Source: Rhodanobacter panaciterrae (lineage in GTDB: Bacteria; Pseudomonadota; Gammaproteobacteria; Xanthomonadales; Rhodanobacteraceae). From it: a stretch of 64,000 bases of DNA. The stretch is from assembly GCF_014651895.1 (NCBI RefSeq), contig NZ_BMXT01000002.1:62001-126000 (forward strand), read 5' to 3'. Shown one piece after another: positions 9,540 to 20,881 of the stretch. Every line of letters begins with the position of its first letter. Positions within the stretch are counted from its first letter, which is position 1. Both the position numbers and the translations under genes were made by a program. The notes below the pieces were generated by a model. The model was not told where the DNA came from and did no database searches. It saw only the letters and a list, made by a program, of their open reading frames with translations.

Positions 9540-9571
9540 GCCATGCCGTCACACACCGGTGACGGCATGGC
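9540..9571. terminator. 13-bp hairpin between convergent genes
   Basis: GCCATGCCGTCAC (9540-9552) pairs perfectly with 9559-9571 around a 6-nt loop. It lies between the convergent ends of the CsgG-like gene and clpB. On the minus strand it is followed by TTCGGTTTG, so it is more likely to terminate clpB. Confidence 0.55.
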
Positions 9572-9609
9572 CGAAGACCGACCAAGCTCGAATCGCCGAG
9601 CGAAAAGCC

Positions 9610-12207
<2,598 letters not shown>

Positions 12208-12263
12208 ATCGAGATCCCCTGCAAGAGGTAAAGGATTTGGCGGACTCGCCGCCACTGCCCGCA

Positions 12264-12292
12264 AAGATGCGGACAACGGCAGACGATTCAAG
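12264..12292 (-). promoter_or_regulatory. Sigma32-type heat-shock promoter of clpB
   Basis: Read on the minus strand, CTTGAAT (12292-12286), a 13-nt spacer and CCGCATCTT (12272-12264) closely match the RpoH consensus CTTGAAA-N11-16-CCCCATnT. Transcription would start about 50 nt before the clpB ATG. This fits the known heat-shock control of clpB. Confidence 0.7.
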
Positions 12293-12333
12293 CAGATGGC
12301 ATGACGACGCCGCGTCAAGACCCCGGCGGACAG

Positions 12334-13083
12334 TCAGCTGTCGGCCAGCCAGATCAGGCTGGCGAAGCGGCCGCTGCGTGCCCCGTCGCGACGGTAGGAA
12401 TAGAACCGCGTATCGCTGAACGTATCGAAGCCACCGCCATGGACTCGCGTCACTCCCGCCGCCGCCAGCCGCCGCCGCGCCAGGCCGACCAGATCACATT
12501 GCCAATGGCCCGGTCGAGTCGGTGCGAAGCAATCCATCGCCGCCGCGTCGGCAGCCACGAAAGCGTCGCGTACCTCCTCACCCACCTCGTACGACGCTGC
12601 GCCGATGCAAGGCCCCAGCCATGCCAGCAACCGTTCGCGCGGTGAGTGCAGCTGGGTCAGCGTCGCTTCCAGCACACCGGCGGCGAGGCCACGCCAGCCG
12701 GCATGGGCGGCGCCGATCTCGCTGCCATCGTCGGCACAGAACAACACCGGCAGACAATCGGCAGTGAGGATCGACAGCACGGTGCCGGGGATGTGCGATA
12801 CCGCCGCATCCGCCTGCGGCTCGTCCGGACTGGGCAGAGGGCCCAGCTCGGCCACGTTGATGCCGTGCACCTGGCGCAACCAGCGCGGCGCGGCCGGCAA
12901 CCCCAACGACTGCTGCAGCGCGCTGCGGTTGGTCGCCACCGCGTCGGCCATGTCGCCGCTGCGCAAGCCCAGATTGAAACGCTCGAACGGCGGCGCCGAG
13001 ATACCCGGCCCATGACGGGTGGTGATCGCCGCATGGACACGCGACGGGGCCGGCCAATCGGGAAAGATCCAGGTGTCAGTCAT
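12334..13083 (-). CDS. pgeF: PgeF/YfiH-family protein (polyphenol oxidase fold)
   Basis: 249 aa. YfiH/PgeF proteins were first annotated as multicopper polyphenol oxidase or laccase-like; in E. coli the protein is implicated in correcting L-Ser misincorporation in peptidoglycan, and other members act on purine nucleosides. The signatures are TADCLPVLF, GAAHAGWRGLAAG and LGPCIGAASYEVG, which supply the His/Cys metal-binding cluster. It lies between rluD (13162 end) and clpB, the order found in E. coli. The start fits the family (MTDTWIFPDWPAP). Family assignment is secure, the exact reaction here is not. Confidence 0.92.
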   Translation of the reverse strand: MTDTWIFPDWPAPSRVHAAITTRHGPGISAPPFERFNLGLRSGDMADAVATNRSALQQSLGLPAAPRWLRQVHGINVAELGPLPSPDEPQADAAVSHIPGTVLSILTADCLPVLFCADDGSEIGAAHAGWRGLAAGVLEATLTQLHSPRERLLAWLGPCIGAASYEVGEEVRDAFVAADAAAMDCFAPTRPGHWQCDLVGLARRRLAAAGVTRVHGGGFDTFSDTRFYSYRRDGARSGRFASLIWLADS

Positions 13084-13128
13084 GGGTTCCGGGCATCGGG
13101 GGAGCGGAAGTCCCCCAGCTTAAACGAA

Positions 13129-13146
13129 GCCCGTCGAAAGACGGGC
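13129..13146 (-). terminator. Short hairpin between rluD and pgeF
   Basis: GCCCGTC (13129-13135) pairs with 13140-13146 around GAAA. Read on the minus strand it is followed by TTCGTTTAAG, a poor T-tract. It may attenuate read-through from rluD into pgeF. Confidence 0.35.
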
Positions 13147-13161
13147 ACCGCTGCCTTCAAC

Positions 13162-14136
13162 TCAGTAGTGATCCGAACCGTGCTCGAGCAGATCCGCACG
13201 CAGCGCCTCGATCAGCGCCAATTGGTCAGCCGGCCGCTCGGCGCTGAACGACAACGCCTCATCCGTGATCGGATGGATGAACGACAGCTTCTCCGCATGC
13301 AGCGCCTGCCGCCGGAAGCTACGCAGCATCGCGATCAGCTCCGCGCTGGCACCCTTGGGCAGCTTCAGGCCACCGCCGTACAGCGGATCGCCGATCAGCG
13401 GATGGTTGATATGCGCCAGGTGCACGCGGATCTGATGGGTGCGGCCGGTTTCCAGCTGGCACTGCAGCAGGCTGTGCGCACGAAAGCGCTCGCGCAGCCG
13501 GTAATGGGTCACCGCGCGCTTGCCGTCCTCCTCGTCGCGCACCGCCTGACGCAGGCGATCGCCCATGCTGCGACCGATCGGTTCGTCCACCGTGCCACCG
13601 GCCACCATCGTGCCCAGCACCACCGCCTCGTACTGGCGTTCCACCTCGTGCCGCGATAGCAGGTCGACCAGCGCGGTGTAGGTCGGCAGGGTCCTCGCCA
13701 CCACCATCAGACCGGAGGTGTCCTTGTCCAGCCGGTGCACGATGCCGGCGCGCGGCAGCTCGGCCAGCTTCGGATCGTGATGCAGCAAGGCGTTGAGCAG
13801 GGTGCCGGCCGGATTGCCAGCACCGGGATGCACCACTAGGCCGGCCGGCTTGTTCAGCACCAGCAGGTGCTCATCCTCATGCACGATGTCCAGTGCGATG
13901 TCTTCCGGCGCACTGGTCACCTCGTTTTCCAGCTCGACCTGCAGCCGCACCTGCTCGCCGCCACGCAGCAGCTGCCGCGGCGGCGCCTGCACCCCGTCCA
14001 GGGTCACCGCGCCGGACTTGATCCAGCCGCTGAGCCGCGAACGCGAATAATCCGGGAACATCTCGGCCAAAGCCTGGTCGAACCTGCGTCCTGCTGCGGC
14101 CAGCGGTACCTCTGCCTCATGCCGGATCGTGGTCAT
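13162..14136 (-). CDS. rluD: 23S rRNA pseudouridine synthase RluD
   Basis: 324 aa. RluD makes pseudouridines 1911, 1915 and 1917 in helix 69 of 23S rRNA. An N-terminal S4 RNA-binding domain ([18 protein letters not shown], about residues 31-48) precedes the RluA-type catalytic domain. The catalytic aspartate is in [20 protein letters not shown], with [12 protein letters not shown] before it and [10 protein letters not shown] after it. It is divergent from bamD, exactly as in E. coli. Neighbourhood and motif support RluD over RluA or RluC. Confidence 0.95.
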   Translation of the reverse strand: MTTIRHEAEVPLAAAGRRFDQALAEMFPDYSRSRLSGWIKSGAVTLDGVQAPPRQLLRGGEQVRLQVELENEVTSAPEDIALDIVHEDEHLLVLNKPAGLVVHPGAGNPAGTLLNALLHHDPKLAELPRAGIVHRLDKDTSGLMVVARTLPTYTALVDLLSRHEVERQYEAVVLGTMVAGGTVDEPIGRSMGDRLRQAVRDEEDGKRAVTHYRLRERFRAHSLLQCQLETGRTHQIRVHLAHINHPLIGDPLYGGGLKLPKGASAELIAMLRSFRRQALHAEKLSFIHPITDEALSFSAERPADQLALIEALRADLLEHGSDHY

Positions 14137-14207
14137 GCCGCGCTCCGCGGGCTGTGGCCGGTTTCGGCTATCATGCCTTTTCGTTCAAACATACTGAATT
14201 CATTCCT

Positions 14208-15074
14208 ATGCGCCTATCAATGGGCTTGTCCAAGTTGCCGATGTTCAAATTGCCTGCCCTGAAAGTGCTCGCGGTGCTCGCGCTGGTGGTTTCCATGAGC
14301 GCCTGCTCGATGTTCAAATCGAAGCACGACACCATCGACAACATGCCGCTGGAAGCGCTTTACGACAATGCGCATGCCTCTCTGCAGAATGCCGACTATG
14401 CCGCTGCCACCAAGGCCTACCAGCGCCTGATCGCGCGCTTCCCGTCGGGCGAGTACAACGAACAGGCCCAGCTCGATCTGGCCTACTCGCAGTACAAGGA
14501 CAACCAGCCGGATGATGCGTTGTCGACCGTGAACCGCTTCATCAAGACCTATCCGACCCACAAACATGTTGATTATGCCTACTACCTGCGCGGTCTGATC
14601 AATTTTGATCGCACCAGCGGCGTGATCGAGCGCTATATCAACCGGGAAGGATCACAGGCACGTCGCGACCAGGGCTACAACCTGCAGGCGTTCGACGACT
14701 TTTCCGAGCTGTCGCGCCGCTTCCCGGACAGCGCCTACACCGCCGATGCGCGCCAGCGCATGATCTACCTGCGCAACGTGCTGGCGCAGTACGAAATCAA
14801 CGTGGCCGAGTTCTATCTGCGCAACAAGGCCTACATTGCGGCGGCCGATCGCTCGCAATACGTGGTCGAGCATTACCAGGAAGCGCCGCAGGCCGGCGAC
14901 GCGCTAGCCATCCTCACCCGCAGCTATCTGGCGCTGGATCAGAAGACCCTGGCCGACCAGACCCGTCAGGTACTGGCACTGAATTATCCGAACCATCCCT
15001 ACCTGACCGACGCCAAGTGGCCGCATGCGCCGTCCACTCTGCGCAAGATGGTGCCGTTCTCGGGCCACCATTGA
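14208..15074 (+). CDS. bamD: Outer-membrane assembly lipoprotein BamD
   Basis: 288 aa from the ATG at 14208. BamD is the essential lipoprotein partner of BamA in the outer-membrane beta-barrel assembly machine. A signal peptide ends in a lipobox-like VSMSAC with the acylated cysteine, followed by tandem TPR-like repeats (LEALYDNAHASLQNADYAAA; YNEQAQLDLAYSQYKDNQPD; YAYYLRGLINFDRT; AYTADARQRMIYLRNVLA). Other in-frame ATGs at 14220 and 14241 leave the lipobox intact, and no start has a clear ribosome-binding site, so the exact N-terminus is uncertain. It is divergent from rluD. Confidence 0.93.
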   Translation: MRLSMGLSKLPMFKLPALKVLAVLALVVSMSACSMFKSKHDTIDNMPLEALYDNAHASLQNADYAAATKAYQRLIARFPSGEYNEQAQLDLAYSQYKDNQPDDALSTVNRFIKTYPTHKHVDYAYYLRGLINFDRTSGVIERYINREGSQARRDQGYNLQAFDDFSELSRRFPDSAYTADARQRMIYLRNVLAQYEINVAEFYLRNKAYIAAADRSQYVVEHYQEAPQAGDALAILTRSYLALDQKTLADQTRQVLALNYPNHPYLTDAKWPHAPSTLRKMVPFSGHH

Positions 15075-15094
15075 TCGATCGGGACGTTTGAAAG

Positions 15095-15125
15095 AAAAAG
15101 CCGGCGAGTGATCGCCGGCTTTTTT
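15095..15125. terminator. Bidirectional intrinsic terminator, bamD / nadE
   Basis: GCCGGCGA (15100-15107) pairs with TCGCCGGC (15112-15119) around GTGA, flanked by A5 on the left and T6 on the right. It is a textbook terminator working in both directions between convergent bamD and nadE. Confidence 0.9.
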
Positions 15126-15133
15126 CATGCCGG

Positions 15134-16765
15134 TCAACGCCAACCGGAAGTGATGGGATAACGCCTTTCACGACCGAACGCGCGGGTGGTCACACGCGGG
15201 CCTGGTGCCGACTGTCGACGTTTGAATTCGTTGAGCAGGACCAGCCGCACCACCCGTCGCACGGTATCGGCATGAAAGCCCTGCGCCACGATCTCCGCCT
15301 GCGACTGCTCGCGCTCGATGAAGCGCTCCAGGATCGCGTCCAGCTCGTCATACGGCGGCAGCGAATCCTGGTCGGTCTGGTTGTCGCGCAGTTCGGCCGA
15401 GGGCGGCCGCTCGATCACCGCGGCGGGAATCATCTCGCCCTCGCCGGCCTTCGCGGCCTGTGCATTGCGCCAGCGCGACAGCTTGTACACCACGGTCTTG
15501 TAGACGTCCTTCAGCGGCGCATAGGCGCCGCACATGTCGCCGTACAAGGTGGCGTAGCCCACCGCCATCTCGCTCTTGTTGCCGGTCGCCAGCAGCAGCC
15601 GGCCGTGCTTGTTGCTCAGCGCCATCAGCATCACGCCACGGGTGCGCGACTGCAGGTTCTCCTCGGTGGTATCGGCGCCCTTGCCGGCGAATGCGGGGGT
15701 CAGCGCGTCGACGAACGATTGATAAGTCGCCTCGATGTCGATCACGTGGTAATCCACGCCGAGCTTTTCCGCCTGCGCACGTGCGCCATCCAGCGACAGT
15801 TGCGAGGTATAGCGGGTGGGCATCATCACCGCGGTGACCCGCTCCGCACCCAGCGCATCGACCGCCAGCGCCAGCGTCAGCGCCGAATCGATGCCGCCGG
15901 ACAGGCCGAGCAGCACGCCGCCGAAACCGTTCTTGTCGATGTAGTCGCGGGTGCCACGCACCAGCGCGGCATACAACGTCGCCTCGATCGAATCATCGGC
16001 GGCAACCGGCCAGTTCTCCCCCGACAAGCTGCGCGTGACCGGATCGAACTCGGCCCACAGCAACGCATCGACAAAGGCCGGTGCGCGGGCGGCGATCGAG
16101 CCGTCGCCGTTCACCAGCAGCGAGGCGCCATCGTAGACCACCTCGTCCTGACCGCCGACCAGGTTGAGATAAACGATGGCGCAGCCGGTTTCGCGCGCAC
16201 GGGCACCCAGCACCGCTTCACGCTCGACCTGCTTGGCGTTGTCCCACGGCGAGGCATTGATCACCAGCAGCAGCTCCGCACCGGCCGCCGCTGCCTGCGC
16301 TGCCGGCTCCGGTTGCCAGATATCCTCACAGACCAACAGGCCGACACGCACGCCGTCGATCATCACGGTGGCCGTCTCGTGACCGGGGCGGAAATAGCGT
16401 TTGTCATCGAACACGCCATAATTCGGCAACGCCTGCTTGTGCGCGGTCACTTCGATGCGCCCTTCGCGCAACAGACTGGCCGCGTTGAACACTTCGCCCT
16501 CGCTGTGCGGATGGCCGACCAGCGCGGCGACGCCGTTGGTGGCCTGCGCCAGCGCATGGAGTTCACTTTCGCAGGCGGCGAGGAAACTCGGCCGCAACAG
16601 CAGATCTTCCGGTGGATAACCGCTCAGGGTCAGCTCGGGAAACACCACCAGGTCGGCACCACCGGTACGGGCCTGTGCGATCAGGTCACCCACCTTCGCG
16701 GCATTCGCCGCCACCGCACCCACCGCGAAATCGAACTGGGCCAGTGCCAGACGCAGCCTTGCCAT
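15134..16765 (-). CDS. nadE: Glutamine-dependent NAD+ synthetase
   Basis: 543 aa, two domains. The N-terminal nitrilase/CN-hydrolase glutaminase (MARLRLALAQFDFAVGA, catalytic triad segments VVFPELTLSGYPPEDL, HKQALPNYG and GLLVCEDIW) supplies ammonia. The C-terminal ATP-pyrophosphatase synthetase (about 270-543, with GLSGGIDSALTLAL, LLATGNKSEMAVGY and YGDMCGAYAPLKDVYKT) converts deamido-NAD to NAD. This is the Gln-dependent form and differs from the short ammonia-dependent E. coli NadE. AGGAG lies upstream of the ATG. It is next to sucD, an arrangement seen in Xanthomonadales. Confidence 0.97.
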   Translation of the reverse strand: MARLRLALAQFDFAVGAVAANAAKVGDLIAQARTGGADLVVFPELTLSGYPPEDLLLRPSFLAACESELHALAQATNGVAALVGHPHSEGEVFNAASLLREGRIEVTAHKQALPNYGVFDDKRYFRPGHETATVMIDGVRVGLLVCEDIWQPEPAAQAAAAGAELLLVINASPWDNAKQVEREAVLGARARETGCAIVYLNLVGGQDEVVYDGASLLVNGDGSIAARAPAFVDALLWAEFDPVTRSLSGENWPVAADDSIEATLYAALVRGTRDYIDKNGFGGVLLGLSGGIDSALTLALAVDALGAERVTAVMMPTRYTSQLSLDGARAQAEKLGVDYHVIDIEATYQSFVDALTPAFAGKGADTTEENLQSRTRGVMLMALSNKHGRLLLATGNKSEMAVGYATLYGDMCGAYAPLKDVYKTVVYKLSRWRNAQAAKAGEGEMIPAAVIERPPSAELRDNQTDQDSLPPYDELDAILERFIEREQSQAEIVAQGFHADTVRRVVRLVLLNEFKRRQSAPGPRVTTRAFGRERRYPITSGWR

Positions 16766-16784
16766 GCACGTACTCCTGAAATGA

Positions 16785-16812
16785 CGAAGGCCGCGACGAA
16801 TCGCGGCCTTCG
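16785..16812 (-). terminator. 12-bp hairpin downstream of sucD
   Basis: CGAAGGCCGCGA (16785-16796) pairs perfectly with 16801-16812 around CGAA, 25 nt past the sucD stop. On the minus strand the tail is TCATTTCAGG, moderately T-rich, so it probably ends sucCD and separates it from nadE. Confidence 0.6.
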
Positions 16813-16836
16813 CATTTTAGAGCAGTCAGTGCCGAC

Positions 16837-17712
16837 TTACTTCTTCATCAGACCTGCGAGGGTCTTGCCGAGGTCAGCCGGTGACTTCACCGTGGTGACG
16901 CCCGCCTTCTCCAGCGCAGCGAACTTCGCCGCCGCGGTGCCCTTGCCGCCGGAGATGATCGCACCGGCATGGCCCATGCGCTTGCCGGCCGGGGCCGAGG
17001 CGCCGGCGATGAACGAGACCACCGGCTTCTTGACGTACTCGCCGATGAACTCGGCCGCGTCTTCCTCGGCGCTGCCGCCGATCTCGCCGACCATGATGAT
17101 GCCTTCGGTCTGCGGGTCGTCCTGGAACAGCTTCAGGCAGTCGATGAAGTTCAGTCCATTGATCGGATCGCCACCGATACCGATGCAGGTGGACTGGCCC
17201 AGGCCTTCGTTGGTGGTCTGGAACACGGCTTCATAGGTCAGCGTGCCGGAGCGCGACACGATGCCGACCTTGCCCGGCATGTGGATGTGGCCCGGCATGA
17301 TGCCGATCTTGCATTCGCCCGGGGTGATGATGCCGGGGCAGTTCGGCCCGATCAGCACGATTTCCGGATGCTGCTGCAGTACGTTCTTCACGCGCAGCAT
17401 GTCCAGCACCGGGATGCCTTCGGTGATCGCCACGATGACCTTGATGCCGGCATCAATCGCTTCGAGGATCGAGTCGGCCGCGAACGGAGGCGGCACGAAG
17501 ATCACCGACGCATCGGCGCCGGTTTCGAGTACGGCTTCATCGACCGAGTTGAAGACCGGCAGGCCGATATGCTCGGAACCGCCCTTGCCCGGGGTCACGC
17601 CGCCGACCACTTTCGTACCGTAGTCGAGGCACTGCTGTGCATGGAAGGTGCCCTGCTGGCCGGTGAAGCCCTGCACGATCACCTTGGTGTTCTTGTTGAC
17701 GAGAACGCTCAT
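16837..17712 (-). CDS. sucD: Succinyl-CoA synthetase alpha subunit
   Basis: 291 aa. This is the CoA-binding, phosphohistidine-carrying subunit of the TCA-cycle enzyme that interconverts succinyl-CoA and succinate with nucleotide triphosphate formation. The Rossmann N-terminus is [18 protein letters not shown]. The ATP-citrate-lyase/succinyl-CoA signatures are [20 protein letters not shown] and [11 protein letters not shown]. The active histidine is in [17 protein letters not shown]. It follows sucC with an 11-nt gap and completes the heterotetramer. Confidence 0.98.
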   Translation of the reverse strand: MSVLVNKNTKVIVQGFTGQQGTFHAQQCLDYGTKVVGGVTPGKGGSEHIGLPVFNSVDEAVLETGADASVIFVPPPFAADSILEAIDAGIKVIVAITEGIPVLDMLRVKNVLQQHPEIVLIGPNCPGIITPGECKIGIMPGHIHMPGKVGIVSRSGTLTYEAVFQTTNEGLGQSTCIGIGGDPINGLNFIDCLKLFQDDPQTEGIIMVGEIGGSAEEDAAEFIGEYVKKPVVSFIAGASAPAGKRMGHAGAIISGGKGTAAAKFAALEKAGVTTVKSPADLGKTLAGLMKK

Positions 17713-17723
17713 TCGTTTGCTCC

Positions 17724-18887
17724 TCAGCCCTGGGCCGCAGCCACGGCTTTCTGCGCCGCGTCGTTGAGATCATCGGCCGGCGTGATCGCCAGGCCGGAAT
17801 TGGCCAGCAGCTCGCGGCCCTGATCGACATTGGTGCCCTGCAGGCGCACCACCACCGGGATCTTCAGGCCTACTTCCTTGACCGCGGCGATGATGCCCTC
17901 GGCGATCAGGTCGCAGCGCACGATGCCGCCGAAGATGTTGACCAGGATGCAGCGCACCTTGTCCGAGGACAGGATCAGCTTGAACGCCTCGGTCACGCGC
18001 TCCTTGGTGGCGCCGCCACCGACGTCGAGGAAGTTGGCCGGCTCGCCGCCTGCCAGCTTGATCACGTCCATCGTGGCCATCGCCAGACCGGCACCGTTGA
18101 CCATGCAACCGATGGTGCCGTCCATCGTCACGTAGTTGAGGTTGTTCAGCAGCGCGGCCGCTTCGGCAGCGTCTTCCTGGGTCAGGTCGCGCATCGCGGC
18201 CAGGTTCGGATGACGGAACTCGGCGTTGTCGTCGGAGTTGACCTTGCCGTCGAGCGCGGCAAGGTTGCCGTCCTCGAGGATGGCCAGCGGGTTCAGCTCA
18301 ACCAGGGCCAAGTCCTGCTCGTTGAACAGCTTGTACAGGCCAAGCATGATCTTGGTCAGCTGGTTGACCTGCTTGCCGTTGAGATCCATCGCGAAACCGA
18401 GCTGGCGACACTGGTACGGCTGCAGCCCTTCGACGAAGTCGATCACGATGGTGTGAATGTCTTCGGGTGTTTCCTTGGCGACCTGCTCGATGTCCACGCC
18501 GCCGTGCTTGGAGGCGATGAACGACACCGACTTGCTGTCACGGTCGACCAGGATCGACAGGTACAGCTCCTTGGCGATGTTGGTCGCGTCGGTCACCAGC
18601 ACCAGGTTCACCGGCAGCGCGCGGCCGGCTGACTGGTAGGTTTCCATGTTGGTGCCGAGCATGCCCTTGGCGGCGGCACGCACGTCATCGAAGCTGCGGC
18701 AGAACTTGACGCCGCCGGACTTGCCGCGGCCACCGGCATGGATTTGCGCCTTGACCATCCACTGGGTGCCACCCAGCGCCTTGGCGGCGTCGACGGCAGC
18801 GTCGGCGGAATTGGCGATCTTGCCCGGCGGCACGGCGATGCCGTACTGCGCGAACAGTTCTTTGGCCTGGTATTCGTGGAAATTCAT
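17724..18887 (-). CDS. sucC: Succinyl-CoA synthetase beta subunit
   Basis: 387 aa, one residue shorter than E. coli SucC. The ATP-grasp N-terminal domain starts [20 protein letters not shown] and contains [17 protein letters not shown]. The subunit-contact domain carries [13 protein letters not shown] and [16 protein letters not shown] 46-codon upstream extension of the frame was rejected because GAGG lies just before the ATG at 18887 and the N-terminus matches the family. It is divergent from pilS across about 290 nt. Confidence 0.98.
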   Translation of the reverse strand: MNFHEYQAKELFAQYGIAVPPGKIANSADAAVDAAKALGGTQWMVKAQIHAGGRGKSGGVKFCRSFDDVRAAAKGMLGTNMETYQSAGRALPVNLVLVTDATNIAKELYLSILVDRDSKSVSFIASKHGGVDIEQVAKETPEDIHTIVIDFVEGLQPYQCRQLGFAMDLNGKQVNQLTKIMLGLYKLFNEQDLALVELNPLAILEDGNLAALDGKVNSDDNAEFRHPNLAAMRDLTQEDAAEAAALLNNLNYVTMDGTIGCMVNGAGLAMATMDVIKLAGGEPANFLDVGGGATKERVTEAFKLILSSDKVRCILVNIFGGIVRCDLIAEGIIAAVKEVGLKIPVVVRLQGTNVDQGRELLANSGLAITPADDLNDAAQKAVAAAQG

Positions 18888-19177
18888 TCGATACCTCGAG
18901 CGAACGGAAAAACGATGGCGGCCGCACGCATGTACAGCAGCGTGGGTCAGGAAGGTCGGACGGCGGAGTGACGCGCTGCCGGGAGGCAAGAGCGCCTGCC
19001 ACACGAAGTGGCAGAAACCGCGCAATACGGCCGCTCATTTTCGCGGAAGCGGGCGTCAATGGAAAGGGCGGCCTGTTTTGACCCCCGCGGAGGCCGGTTT
19101 CATGCGCTTTGGCGCACCGGCACAGCGCCGATCAGCCCGTCTATACTCGGCCGGAACCGCCAGGAGTGCCCACTCAC

Positions 19178-20824
19178 GTGTCCAGCGCACCACCGTTCAA
19201 TGCCTCGTCCACAAGCCCGGCAACGATTCGTCACGAGCTGTCGTTCCTCAATGTGTTCCGGCTGGTGCAGGCCTTGGTGTATGCCGGACTGGCGTTCGGC
19301 CCGTCCGGCATGGGCTGGCCGCAACTGGCCGCACCCGGCTTTGCCCGTACCGTCACCACGCTGTACCTGATCTTCGCGCTGGTGGCGCTGCTGCTGAACC
19401 GGCGCAGCATGCCTTACGCCCGGACAGCGGTGGCAACGACCCTGATGGTGGATATCGCCGCCGCCGTGCTGGCGATTGCCGCCATGCACGATGCGCGCAT
19501 CGGTATCGCGATGATGCTGGCGGTGAACCTCAGTGCCGGTGCGCTGATCCTGCCGTGGCGGCTGTCCAGCTTCTTCGCCGCCGTGGCCACGCTGGGCATG
19601 CTCGGGCATACCTTTTTCAGATCATCGGGAAACAATTCCGGCGGCGACCTGCTGGAAGCGGCGTTGTTTGGACTGGCCTATTTCGCCAGCACCACGCTAT
19701 GTCACGTGCTGGGTCGGCAGTTGCGCGCCACCGAAGCGCTGGCCGAACAGCGCAGCACCGACCTGGCCAACCTGTCGCAGATCAACGAGCTGATCATTCG
19801 CCGCATGAAGACCGGCGTGCTGCTGGTCGACGACGCCAACCGCATCCACCAGATCAACGAATCGGCGTGGATGCTGATGGGCAATCCGGGTGCCGACCAG
19901 CGCGACCTGGGCCAGCTGGCACCGGAACTGTCGCGTCGGCTGTATCACTGGATGACCTCCGGCAAGCTGGACGAGACTGCCACCCAACTCGCCGATGGCG
20001 TGCCCGAAGTGGTGCCGCGCTTCACCCGACTGGCGCCGAACGACGATTCGCACGTGCTGATCTTCCTCGACGACACCTCGCTGCTATCGCGCCGCGCGGA
20101 GGAACTCACGCTGACCTCGCTGGGCCGACTGTCTGCCTCGATCGCGCACGAGATCCGCAACCCGCTGGCGGCGATCCGCTACTCGGCGCAGCTGCTGGCC
20201 GAGTCGACCAGCATGGACGCCACCGACCAGCGCATGGTCGAGATCATCAACAACCACTGCATCCGGCTCAACGAGATCATCGAGAACATCCTGCAGCTGT
20301 CGCGGCGCGAACGCTCGCGGCCGGAAACGCTGGATCTCGGCCACTGGGCACAGGGTTTTGTCGAGGAATACAGCCAGGGCAACGACCTCGGCGCCGATTC
20401 GCTGCGGGTGATCGCCAGCAGCGGCACGCCGGTGGCGGCGGTTGCCGATCCGCAGCAGTTGCAGCAGGTGGTATGGAACCTGGTGCAGAACGCGCTGCGC
20501 TATGGTCGCCTGCCCGGCGAGCCGGCGCGGGTGATGGTGGTGACCAGGCAGGGCGAACACGGCGTGCCGATCCTGGAGGTGATCGACCGCGGCCCCGGCA
20601 TCGCGCCGAAGGTGGCCGCGCAGATCTTCGAGCCGTTCTATACCACCCACGAATACGGCACTGGCCTCGGCCTGTACCTGGCCCGGCAGATGAGCGACGC
20701 CAATCAGGCGGCGCTGGAATACGTGCGCGTGGCCGGCGGCGGCAGCTGTTTCCGGCTGGTGTTGACGCCACCGGCGCGCAGTCCCGCCGACACTGCTGAA
20801 ACCACCCAGAACGCTACGCGTTGA
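19178..20824 (+). CDS. pilS: Type IV pilus sensor histidine kinase PilS
   Basis: 548 aa from a GTG start. PilS senses pilin at the membrane and phosphorylates PilR. Six hydrophobic segments fill about residues 25-180. A PAS-like region (LINELIIRRMKTGVLLVDDAN type) follows, then a HisKA box SASIAHEIRNPLAAIRYSAQ and HATPase motifs WNLVQNALRY, DRGPGIAPK and GTGLGLYLARQM. AGGAG at 19162-19166 lies 11 nt before the GTG; an upstream TTG at 19109 gives a longer frame but has less support. pilR follows after 57 nt. Confidence 0.92.
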   Translation: MSSAPPFNASSTSPATIRHELSFLNVFRLVQALVYAGLAFGPSGMGWPQLAAPGFARTVTTLYLIFALVALLLNRRSMPYARTAVATTLMVDIAAAVLAIAAMHDARIGIAMMLAVNLSAGALILPWRLSSFFAAVATLGMLGHTFFRSSGNNSGGDLLEAALFGLAYFASTTLCHVLGRQLRATEALAEQRSTDLANLSQINELIIRRMKTGVLLVDDANRIHQINESAWMLMGNPGADQRDLGQLAPELSRRLYHWMTSGKLDETATQLADGVPEVVPRFTRLAPNDDSHVLIFLDDTSLLSRRAEELTLTSLGRLSASIAHEIRNPLAAIRYSAQLLAESTSMDATDQRMVEIINNHCIRLNEIIENILQLSRRERSRPETLDLGHWAQGFVEEYSQGNDLGADSLRVIASSGTPVAAVADPQQLQQVVWNLVQNALRYGRLPGEPARVMVVTRQGEHGVPILEVIDRGPGIAPKVAAQIFEPFYTTHEYGTGLGLYLARQMSDANQAALEYVRVAGGGSCFRLVLTPPARSPADTAETTQNATR

Positions 20825-20881
20825 CCTTTTGGTCTGCCCTAGTAACCTTCGACTGAATCAATCGCGGATCAAAGACCTCTC

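Noticed and set aside
15272-17236. 654-codon plus-strand frame across nadE and sucD
   Set aside because: Spans two real genes and their intergenic hairpin in antisense; no family features.
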